From CAZNVG01 sp964576475 (GTDB lineage: Bacteria; Patescibacteriota; Saccharimonadia; Saccharimonadales; CAZNVG01), in assembly GCA_964576475.1 (NCBI GenBank), contig CAZNVG010000017.1:1-21434 (forward strand): a DNA stretch of 21,434 bases. Reading direction: 5' to 3'. A program made the translations under genes and the position numbers. The notes under the pieces were generated by a model that was given only the letters and a program-made list of their open reading frames with translations, was not told the DNA's origin and did no database searches. Below are positions 16,408 through 21,434 of this stretch, piece by piece (within the stretch, counting starts at the first letter, position 1; each line of letters begins with the position of its first letter).

Positions 16408-18080
16408 TTATCATCTCCGAATTGATCTTTTTTAATCCCGTTGCCGATTACTCTGAACTTATCGTCTGGGAGGTGTGGGCTTAGACCGCGGTGGTAGTCT
16501 GACTTCACCATGTATGTAACCCCTGGTAGATCTTCCATGATTTCCTCGGGCATAACATCGTGGATGTCGGCAAGCTTAACTTTGGCGTCAACTGCTTTGA
16601 GGTATTGTGGAGAGCGCCATGCGATGAATACGTTGAACGTGTCCCGAATGTCTATTTTCTTCCAGTGGCGGTAGTGAACCGAGTTAGCGCCTTTAACCCC
16701 GAAGACATCGTCGTCTAGGTCTGCCTCTCCGAATACCGTTACATCCCAGCCGAGCTTGGCTAGTTCGCGGGACAGGTAGACTACAGCTTCTTCGCTGCCG
16801 CCCATACCTTTATCGAGCGTGTGTGGTCCCCACTCTTCGTAGCCTTCGCCACAGAAGATGACAATAGATTTGTCGTCCCACGTTTTAGGCTTCTCGACCA
16901 TTTGACGTAATGGGCGTATTCTTGCGTCGTATTTGATGTCGTTGCAGAGAGCTTCCCAGAGTGCTTTATCGCTAGAGAAGAATTTGCGGAACTTTGGAAT
17001 AAGTTGTGTAAATGTCTCAGCGTCTGCTTCATCTAAGAATACGTCGTATTGCTCTTGAGCGGTTTTATTGTGTGGTATCTTTTTCAGCCAAGCTAGTGCT
17101 CGGTTGTATCGCTTAAGCATAAACTCGCAATGAGCTGCTATGAGCTTTGCTCTCTCCCGAGATGTTGGGTCCCAGACTGACAGTGTCTGTGGATCTGGTT
17201 TTGCCTCGGAAGTTCTAATCCATTCCAGGGCTTCTTCGTAATTGCCTTGGTCCTCTTCAAACTGAGCCATAAGCCAGTACGCCATTGGGTATTCTGGTTT
17301 TAGTGTCATTGCCTTTGAGGCGTACTCAAGTGCGAGATCGTGCTGGTCTAGGAAATAAGCACACTCGCTGAGTGCAGCTAACGCACGGTAGGAGTCTTCG
17401 ACCGAACCGCCGACGTTGAGGTACTCGCTCAAGAGTTCAGCCGCTTTGTTGTAGTTTCTGAATGTGAAGTTTGACATGCCAAGATAGTGTAGGTATCGTG
17501 GGTCTTTGGTTTCAGCGTAGGCTTTTTCAAGTATTTTATGATTACGCTTAGCGGACTCGATAGGGTCTTTGTTTGACAAGTGCTTTACTTCGTTGTCTAG
17601 TTTGTGTGTAGTGTGATCGTTGTCATTGATACATGTCTCGTGTACCCAACCACGCCACTCGAAACCAATACCCATGCGGATAAGTCGTTCGCGCCAGTGA
17701 CGAGTGATACAGTTACCTCGTTCGTCTTGTGCGTAGTTGTATGGAAGGAACACAGCGTCGATGTCGTTCTCTTCCGCGAGGTCTACCATGCCGGGGATCA
17801 CAGAGAAGTCAAAGTCATCGTCTGAGTCTACCCAAAACGCGAAGTCTGAATTACACATGGCGAAGTTAGCATTACGAGCGTCATCAAATCTATCGTTCCA
17901 CTCACGCCACTTGACAGTCATTATAGGATATTTCTTAGTAAGTGTTTGGAGTTTGTTTGCCGTTGGCTTGTCAGACACGGTTAGGTTGATCTCGTCAAAG
18001 AACGGTTCAGCCTTTGCGAGAAGAGCTGAAACCTCATTATACTCGTCTTTAACGATCATCTGTAAGCTTACTGTCGCCAT
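16404..18080 (-). CDS. GT2-TPR-GT4 glycosyltransferase fusion, ending after the first Rossmann domain of GT4
   Basis: The 558-residue protein has three parts. Residues 1-~165 are a GT-A/GT2 domain: VSLQMIVKDEYNEVSALLAK at the start, REWNDRFDDARNANFAM (59-75) and the DXD-like FWVDSDDDF (82-90). Residues ~180-345 are TPR-like helical repeats (such as NKAAELLSEYLNVGG and LALEYASKAMTLKPEYPMAY). From ~403 a GT4 N-terminal Rossmann domain begins: IVIFCGEG, then GMGGSEEAVVYLSRELAKLG (425-444), ADIHDVM, VKSDYHRGL and RVIGNGI (543-549). It stops at FGDDK, exactly where domain 2 should begin. The start overlaps the upstream stop (TAATG). Likely role: building a glycan on a virion or cell component. Confidence 0.85.
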   Translation of the reverse strand: MATVSLQMIVKDEYNEVSALLAKAEPFFDEINLTVSDKPTANKLQTLTKKYPIMTVKWREWNDRFDDARNANFAMCNSDFAFWVDSDDDFDFSVIPGMVDLAEENDIDAVFLPYNYAQDERGNCITRHWRERLIRMGIGFEWRGWVHETCINDNDHTTHKLDNEVKHLSNKDPIESAKRNHKILEKAYAETKDPRYLHYLGMSNFTFRNYNKAAELLSEYLNVGGSVEDSYRALAALSECAYFLDQHDLALEYASKAMTLKPEYPMAYWLMAQFEEDQGNYEEALEWIRTSEAKPDPQTLSVWDPTSRERAKLIAAHCEFMLKRYNRALAWLKKIPHNKTAQEQYDVFLDEADAETFTQLIPKFRKFFSSDKALWEALCNDIKYDARIRPLRQMVEKPKTWDDKSIVIFCGEGYEEWGPHTLDKGMGGSEEAVVYLSRELAKLGWDVTVFGEADLDDDVFGVKGANSVHYRHWKKIDIRDTFNVFIAWRSPQYLKAVDAKVKLADIHDVMPEEIMEDLPGVTYMVKSDYHRGLSPHLPDDKFRVIGNGIKKDQFGDDK

Positions 18081-18361
18081 TAGTCTCTACTTCTCCTTGC
18101 CTCTGCTACGAAGCGGTTTACAATTTTTAGTGAACGGTGATAGCGCTTTAAGTCGCCTTCGGCTCGGCCGGAACGCCACAATTCTTCTAGCGTTGGGATG
18201 TCGTCTTCAAAAACGAAAACAATCACCTCGCGCTTATAGTCATTAGGGTCTTGCCTGGTTGTTACTATCTTGTGCCCCATGTAATGCAAGAACGCTGCAT
18301 ATGGTGTGTCGCTGGTCTTGTACGGTTCAGGGCTAGTTGAGGGAGCGGCCGGTGTCGGCAT
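18080..18361 (-). CDS. DUF5659-like small protein
   Basis: The 93-residue protein has YKTSDTPYAAFLHYMGHKIV (about 14-33), then VIVFVFEDDIPTLEELWRSG and RYHRSLKIVNRF. The order TSD..AAFL...GHKI, then VFVFEDD, then a short helix is how I remember DUF5659, a small domain of unknown function found in phages and bacteria. The ATG at 18361 is preferred over an earlier TTG at 18409 because AAAGAGG stands 8 nt upstream. The gene overlaps the 3' end of terL by 29 nt in another frame and overlaps the glycosyltransferase start. The function is unknown, and the family call is from memory of the pattern. Confidence 0.6.
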   Translation of the reverse strand: MPTPAAPSTSPEPYKTSDTPYAAFLHYMGHKIVTTRQDPNDYKREVIVFVFEDDIPTLEELWRSGRAEGDLKRYHRSLKIVNRFVAEARRSRD

Positions 18362-19670
18362 CGTAGTACCTCTTTCTTTTTGTTTGTTTAACTGCCCGGG
18401 CACGGTCAAGCGCTAGATAACGAAGTGCATCCATAGCGTGGTTATTGACGTCCTCTGGGACATTTGTAATTTCACCTGATGCGTCACGGATGAACGAGTA
18501 GCACTCGAACTCCCTGATCGTAGCTACGCAGTTTTTGTATATAAACAGCTTCGGCTTGCCGGTGCTCTCTCGAACATGCAGCATGGCACGAAGTTCTTTA
18601 ATACCGTCAGCGATAGAGTCTGCACCCTTTTTGCTGGCGGTTATCCTGAAACGGCGTTTGCGTAGGGACTCAAGCTCGAAGCGGGCAGCGCCATCACCAA
18701 TAATCCGGGTGTAGCGGTCGTCGCCCATTTTGTCCTTAAGTACGTACACAAGCTGGTCGAGGTGGAGGTCCTTCTTGTAAACTTCGTCCATGATCCACCA
18801 GTTGCCGTCAAAGTCAACTTTAATGAATACCGCAGCGGTAGGGTCTGTCATACCGAAGTCAATGCCGGCAATATAGGTCCCATTCTCTGGAACCATGCTG
18901 AGCTTATCGAATACATGTGTTTTGCGTTTGAATTCTCCGTATACCAGTTGCGTAGGATTAGTGAACTCAGCCATCCATTCCTGGTTGAACTGGTCGATCT
19001 TACCTTCCTTCTCATACTCTTGGCGAGCCTCTTCAAACTGAGATTTAGGAAAGTAGATATTGTCCTTGGCGGTTGCGTGTGAATAAAAATACCGCTCGTC
19101 GTCAGACTGGGCGGTTTGGACTAGATCGTAGAAGTGATTATAGATGCCGTTAGGCGTAGAGATATATACAGCCCAGCCGTCTCGGTCTGCAAGAGCTGGG
19201 CGTATAATCGTGTCGAACAAATACTTACCGTCTGGGATAAACGCGTACTCGTCCATTACCGCACCACAGATACCGGTCCCACGGAGAGAGTCAGGGTTGT
19301 CTGCACCCTTAAGCTCAATGCGGGACGGAGGAAGCTCCGGGTCGTGGTTGACGGTGATTTCTCCGGCAGTCGTCGGTATCTTAAGACCGGAGAGGTGATC
19401 GAACGTAATGCTGAGCTCTTGCTCATTGAACGTCATGAAGTCACCTTTATACCGCTTACATATGTCACGCCAATAGATTGCTTTGGCTTGCTTGTATGTA
19501 GGCGCTATGATGTAGTATGTCCCCTGGCGGAGCATAGCTTCAAGCACTACTTTTTCCCAAACGGCTACAGATTTACCGGTACGTCGGCCCCAGTTCAGGA
19601 CCTTATAGCGGTGATTGTCTGCGAGGAACTCGGCTTGTTTGGGGTGGGGATTCGGCAAGAGTAATGCCAT
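18333..19670 (-). CDS. terL: Terminase large subunit (packaging ATPase-nuclease)
   Basis: The 445-residue protein carries the full motif set. Walker A is GRRTGKS (28-34), Walker B is GAVMDEY (136-142), and the coupling motif is STPNG (171-175). The RNase-H-like nuclease domain has AGIDFGMTDPTA (268-279), IIGDGAAR (323-330) and NHAMDALRY (410-418), giving acidic residues Asp271, Asp326 and Asp414. It would translocate DNA into the prohead through the portal and cut it. No small-subunit gene is visible nearby. The leader has a promoter (19788-19816) and a 7-bp hairpin. The Shine-Dalgarno is weak (AAAAGATG), and a minimal ATG-AAA-AGA-TGA mini-ORF lies just before the start, which could dampen translation. 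Confidence 0.92.
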   Translation of the reverse strand: MALLLPNPHPKQAEFLADNHRYKVLNWGRRTGKSVAVWEKVVLEAMLRQGTYYIIAPTYKQAKAIYWRDICKRYKGDFMTFNEQELSITFDHLSGLKIPTTAGEITVNHDPELPPSRIELKGADNPDSLRGTGICGAVMDEYAFIPDGKYLFDTIIRPALADRDGWAVYISTPNGIYNHFYDLVQTAQSDDERYFYSHATAKDNIYFPKSQFEEARQEYEKEGKIDQFNQEWMAEFTNPTQLVYGEFKRKTHVFDKLSMVPENGTYIAGIDFGMTDPTAAVFIKVDFDGNWWIMDEVYKKDLHLDQLVYVLKDKMGDDRYTRIIGDGAARFELESLRKRRFRITASKKGADSIADGIKELRAMLHVRESTGKPKLFIYKNCVATIREFECYSFIRDASGEITNVPEDVNNHAMDALRYLALDRARAVKQTKRKRYYDADTGRSLN

Positions 19671-19706
19671 GTATCATCTTTTCATTTTGTTTTTGTTTCG
19701 TAATAA

Positions 19707-19725
19707 CGCGCAGACATGCTGCGCG
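19707..19725 (-). other. GC-rich hairpin in the terL leader
   Basis: CGCGCAG and CTGCGCG form a perfect 7-bp stem around a 5-nt loop, about 37 nt before the terL start on the minus strand. In the minus direction no T-run follows. In the plus direction GCTAG and then a T-rich tract follow, so it could also weakly stop any plus-strand transcription. Most likely an mRNA 5' structure for terL. Confidence 0.5.
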
Positions 19726-19787
19726 GCTAGTTTTGCTTTTCACCTGGGGAGCGAAGAAATGTCCTAGCAAAAGAACCACGTGGGGAC

Positions 19788-19816
19788 AGTATAGCACAGA
19801 TTGCCCCAAAAGTCAA
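19788..19816 (-). promoter_or_regulatory. Sigma70-type promoter for terL and downstream genes
   Basis: On the minus strand, TTGACT (19811-19816), a 17-bp spacer and TATACT (19788-19793) lie 9 nt after the glutaredoxin-like stop. The -35 is preceded by GC as in the other phage promoters (GCTTGAC). It predicts a leader of about 110 nt before terL. Confidence 0.7.
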
Positions 19817-19825
19817 GCATAAGTT

Positions 19826-20053
19826 TTATGCGAGGAGTTTGCTAAGGAGAGGAATGTTGGGGCCAGAGATTATGTTATCGCCAACTTGGATCATCGGTAC
19901 CATCATGTTTCCGGACTTACGGACAACTTCACCAGCGAGGTCTGGGTTGTCATCAAGGCTGAGCTCAGTAAACGCGATCCCCTTTTTATTCATCCATTGT
20001 TTTACCATTCGGCATGGAGCGCATGTGTTTTTTGTGTAGATCGTTACTGGCAT
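19826..20053 (-). CDS. NrdH/glutaredoxin-like thiol redox protein
   Basis: The 75-residue protein has a thioredoxin-fold layout: a first strand VTIYTKN, the redox motif CAPC (residues 11-14), helix, strand IAFTELSL, the cis-proline loop MVPMI (51-55) and DNIISGPN (59-66). This fits NrdH redoxins and small glutaredoxins, which pass electrons to ribonucleotide reductase or other disulfide enzymes. No nrd gene is in the window, so the partner is unknown. It is the first gene after the leftward promoter and the long structured leader. AAAGG lies 10 nt before the ATG. Confidence 0.85.
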   Translation of the reverse strand: MPVTIYTKNTCAPCRMVKQWMNKKGIAFTELSLDDNPDLAGEVVRKSGNMMVPMIQVGDNIISGPNIPLLSKLLA

Positions 20054-20486
20054 TGGTTTGTACCTTTGTTGTTATTTAATTAGGGCATGACCCCCCCTTA
20101 TCCTGTGAAGAGTGGGGAGACAGCGGAGTCGGCCCTCTTTTCAGGAGCTGGGAGTTTTGTGTTTCGAGCTGTCCTTCCGGTTTCTCTAGGCGGTCCCAAG
20201 TGTGTTAAAATTGGTTGTCTTAGGGACGCTTTGTCGGTGGGGGTCCGGCGAGCCGATCCTGTGCCTAGTCCGGGGATGTTATTCCTTGTTTGGGTGACCC
20301 TTCCGCTTATTAGCGGCTTCACACGCCGTTGTTGAGGTTCGCCCTCTCAGAGCAACGATTCAGCCAACCGTCCAAGGTTTGTAGGTTTTTGTTATCGTGA
20401 GTTTCCTAAAAACTTCGCAGACCGAAACAATTTGTTTGGCCCACGCCGGAGAAGAAATCTGTGGGGATGTTCTTTTCTAGCGCAGT
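20054..20486 (-). ncRNA. Long structured leader RNA, or a structured ncRNA, upstream of the glutaredoxin-like gene
   Basis: This ~430-nt stretch has no credible gene on either strand and follows a good minus-strand promoter. It contains several independent stems: CCTG/CAGG with AAGAG/CTCTT inside (20102-20145); GCG-TCCC-AAG pairing with CTT-GGGA-CGC apart from two single-base bulges (20190-20229); CCGCT/AGCGG with a 4-nt loop (20303-20316); and AAACA/TGTTT closed by CC/GG (20422-20439). CTAGGC and GCCTAG could also pair at longer range. GGGGATGTT appears twice (20272-20280 and 20463-20471). A 74-codon frame crosses it but has no Shine-Dalgarno and unusual composition. No T-run ends it, so a cis-leader is more likely than a free RNA. 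I do not recognise a known RNA class. Confidence 0.5.
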
Positions 20487-20492
20487 TCTTGT

Positions 20493-20521
20493 ATTGTACA
20501 CCAAAACGCTTCCGCTTTCAA
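20493..20521 (-). promoter_or_regulatory. Sigma70-type promoter, start of the leftward transcription unit
   Basis: On the minus strand, TTGAAA (20516-20521), a 17-bp spacer and TACAAT (20493-20498). It is divergent from the rightward promoter at 20568, with 46 bp between the two -35 boxes. That gap holds a small palindrome, TACG-TT-CGTA (20552-20561), which could be an operator. Confidence 0.65.
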
Positions 20522-20567
20522 CCCCTTTTTACTAGAAAATGTTGTGTAATCTACGTTCGTAATCTTC

Positions 20568-20595
20568 TTGACATTTTGTACAGTTTTGGTATAAT
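20568..20595 (+). promoter_or_regulatory. Consensus extended -10 promoter, rightward
   Basis: A perfect -35 TTGACA (20568-20573), a 16-bp spacer and a perfect -10 TATAAT (20590-20595), with TG one base upstream of the -10. It is among the strongest promoters in the window by sequence. Transcription should begin near 20602. Confidence 0.85.
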
Positions 20596-20601
20596 GTATA
20601 T

Positions 20602-20730
20602 GCACTAACAGATTCCATTATGTTCGTATACTCCTAGCCCGAAGTGTACAGAGCGGAACTGCGTAACAGCAAGGGCCTCTCCTTTCGACCACCTATTTCT
20701 GGCCCACGCGGTAGGTGGTCTTCTCTTTTT
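20602..20730 (+). ncRNA. Candidate ~130-nt small RNA
   Basis: A consensus promoter at 20568-20595 and a strong intrinsic terminator at 20687-20730 bracket this short stretch, so a discrete transcript of about 130 nt is expected. The only ATG-led frame is five codons (MFVYS, 20620-20637) with no clear Shine-Dalgarno. The body contains internal partial complementarity besides the terminator stem. A second strong promoter lies just after the terminator and serves the downstream genes separately, so this unit stands alone. A regulatory RNA or an attenuated leader are the two readings; I prefer the first. No known RNA family was recognised. Confidence 0.6.
20687..20730 (+). terminator. Rho-independent terminator
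   Basis: GACCACCTA (20687-20695) pairs perfectly with TAGGTGGTC (20712-20720), a 9-bp stem with a 16-nt loop. It is followed at once by the T-rich tract TTCTCTTTTT (20721-20730). It ends the transcript from the promoter at 20568. Confidence 0.85.
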
Positions 20731-20759
20731 ATATAGCTGTGGATAACTACATATTCACC

Positions 20760-20788
20760 TTGACAAGCATGAGCATCTTTAGTATAAT
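20760..20788 (+). promoter_or_regulatory. Perfect-consensus sigma70 promoter for the rightward genes
   Basis: TTGACA (20760-20765), exactly 17 bp, then TATAAT (20783-20788), a full match to the sigma70 consensus. It starts about 30 nt after the terminator and should produce a ~140-nt leader before the ATG at 20937. Confidence 0.85.
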
Positions 20789-20855
20789 GGAACTTGTAGA
20801 TGACATCCCCGTGATCTCATCTCAAAACAAAAACAAAGTCCTACACGGCACAAAT

Positions 20856-20926
20856 CCTGGGGCGAAATTATGGGTAAAGCCCACCCCAGGTACTCCTTTC
20901 TCTAGCAAACTACGTAATTGCTAGAG
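20856..20926 (+). promoter_or_regulatory. Structured 5' leader with two stem-loops
   Basis: Stem 1: CCTGGGG (20856-20862) with CCCCAGG (20884-20890), enclosing a small inner hairpin TGGG/CCCA (20871-20883) that stacks directly on the outer 3' strand. Stem 2: CTCTAGCAA (20900-20908) with TTGCTAGAG (20918-20926), perfect 9 bp with a 9-nt loop. No T-run follows, so they are not terminators. Stem 2 contains the only GAG that could be a Shine-Dalgarno for the ATG at 20937. A possible 11-residue leader frame, MGKAHPRYSFL (20870-20905), ends inside stem 2. Translational control is plausible but inferred. Confidence 0.5.
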
Positions 20927-20936
20927 CCTGACACAG

Positions 20937-21164
20937 ATGACTAAACTCAAAAAAGCCCTAAAAAAGATCTTACTAAAGATACTTCGGCGTAAGAAGCCAC
21001 CTATGTCCGATGCTTATATATGGCCGGAGGAAGCTTCACACCCGCCATCTGCTTACAGAGCAGGGGACGAAACTATAGATGAGTACAATAGTCGGATTCC
21101 CGTAGGGAAACAACCACCGCTGCCGCCGCAGAGATATGATTATCTCGGCCGCCCACGCTGGTAA
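20937..21164 (+). CDS. Small protein with a cationic amphipathic N-terminal helix
   Basis: The 75-residue protein starts MTKLKKALKKILLKILRRKK, a Lys/Leu helix with one hydrophobic face, followed by an acidic then Pro-rich part (SHPPSAYRAG, KQPPLPPQRYDYLGRPRW). I do not recognise the family. The helix could lie on a membrane or bind nucleic acid. The ATG at 20937 has only a weak GAG 10 nt upstream, partly inside a stem; an ATG at 21003 would remove the cationic helix but has no Shine-Dalgarno. It is expressed from the promoter at 20760 and precedes a structural-type gene by 24 nt. Confidence 0.6.
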   Translation: MTKLKKALKKILLKILRRKKPPMSDAYIWPEEASHPPSAYRAGDETIDEYNSRIPVGKQPPLPPQRYDYLGRPRW

Positions 21165-21188
21165 TAATAAAAACAAAAAGGAAAAAAC

Positions 21189-21434
21189 ATGGCAAACGAA
21201 AACGCCTTAAAAGATAGCAACCGGCAGTACAGCCTTTTGGTTGAAAGCTCTACCGGCAATGAAACTGCTCGCGTAAAAGAAGGTGCATCTGGCGCCGGAA
21301 CGATAGCAACAGAAGAATCTCAGGCCCCCGGCTATGAAGACGGTATAGCCAACAAAGCAGTTACCGAGGAACGCTATTCAACCACTCGTGTCACAGCAGA
21401 CACCACCGTACTAACTGGTACTGGTTACATTAAA
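21189..21434 (+). CDS. N-terminal part of a probable virion protein, cut by the window edge
   Basis: An open frame of 82 codons begins MANENALKDSNRQYSLLVES and runs off the right end without a stop. It is rich in Thr, Ser, Ala and Gly, with TRVTADTTVLTGTGYIK near the cut, a beta-type composition typical of phage head-decoration or fibre proteins. The start is strong: AAAAGGA lies 7 nt upstream behind an A-rich leader, and the gene begins ATGGCA like the structural genes on the other strand. The function is inferred from composition only. Confidence 0.6.
   Translation, partial: MANENALKDSNRQYSLLVESSTGNETARVKEGASGAGTIATEESQAPGYEDGIANKAVTEERYSTTRVTADTTVLTGTGYIK

Noticed and set aside
20098..20322. 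Minus-strand 74-codon frame in the long leader
   Set aside because: There is no Shine-Dalgarno, its Arg/Pro/Thr-rich composition is unlike the neighbours, and it crosses several strong stems, so it is more likely a chance frame in a structured RNA.
20715..20924. Plus-strand 69-codon frame starting in the terminator
   Set aside because: It begins with GTG inside the terminator stem and runs through a perfect promoter. An ATG at 20787 lies in the -10 box and cannot be on the transcript, and no in-frame start after the expected transcription start has a Shine-Dalgarno.
20054..20936. tRNA or tmRNA in the large intergenic region
   Set aside because: No cloverleaf with a GTTCRA-type T-loop and a matching acceptor stem was found on either strand; the TTCG and TTCGA occurrences lie in other hairpins.
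1..21434. CRISPR array or insertion sequence
   Set aside because: No regularly spaced direct repeats, transposase motifs or terminal inverted repeats were seen; the repeats present are promoter and leader motifs.

Overview
The window looks like part of a tailed-bacteriophage genome, or an integrated copy, with the virion gene block almost entirely on the minus strand. The hallmarks are a large terminase subunit with ATPase and nuclease motifs, a portal protein, an acidic scaffold-like protein, an SU10/DUF5309-like major capsid protein, a short-tail adaptor and nozzle/stabilisation-type protein, and two ejection-type internal proteins of 342 and 1372 residues. A tail-fibre-like protein follows. 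No sheath, tube or classical tape-measure gene is visible, so a podovirus-like particle is the best reading. TAA, TAG and TGA all act as ordinary stops. The promoters are close to sigma70 consensus and the genes use Shine-Dalgarno starts. The host cannot be named from the sequence, and no integrase, lysin or replication gene lies inside the window.

Layout in minus-strand transcription order (right to left): a promoter at 20493-20521; a roughly 430-nt gene-free leader with several strong hairpins; a NrdH/glutaredoxin-like protein; a second promoter; terL; a DUF5659-like small gene; a long GT2-TPR-GT4 glycosyltransferase; a cassette of a 40-aa gene, groEL and a 53-aa gene; the missing C-terminal half of the GT4 glycosyltransferase; and a SAM methyltransferase. 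A promoter then starts the capsid block: portal, a coiled-coil protein, a small protein with an internal promoter, scaffold, major capsid protein, a 133-aa protein, adaptor and nozzle. Another promoter serves the two ejection-type proteins, and a last one serves a tail-fibre-like gene plus a gene running off the left end that resembles holin-associated XhlA-type proteins.

The most interesting point is that a GT-B (GT4) glycosyltransferase is cut at its interdomain linker. Its N-terminal Rossmann domain ends at 16404 and its C-terminal Rossmann domain begins at 14610. Between them sits a tightly coupled three-gene cassette centred on a diverged GroEL. Every cassette gene has its own Shine-Dalgarno sequence and overlaps its neighbour, so the arrangement looks functional and not like decay.

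At the right end transcription turns to the plus strand. A consensus extended -10 promoter (20568-20595) and a strong intrinsic terminator (20687-20730) bracket about 130 nt with no credible ORF, which is a good small-RNA candidate. A second consensus promoter (20760-20788) drives a structured 5' leader, a small protein with a cationic N-terminal helix, and the start of a probable virion protein that continues past the window. The minus-strand promoters share a recurring motif (AGTGCTTG with 17-bp spacers), and many starts have an A-rich leader followed by ATGGC, which suggests a uniform late-gene expression design.
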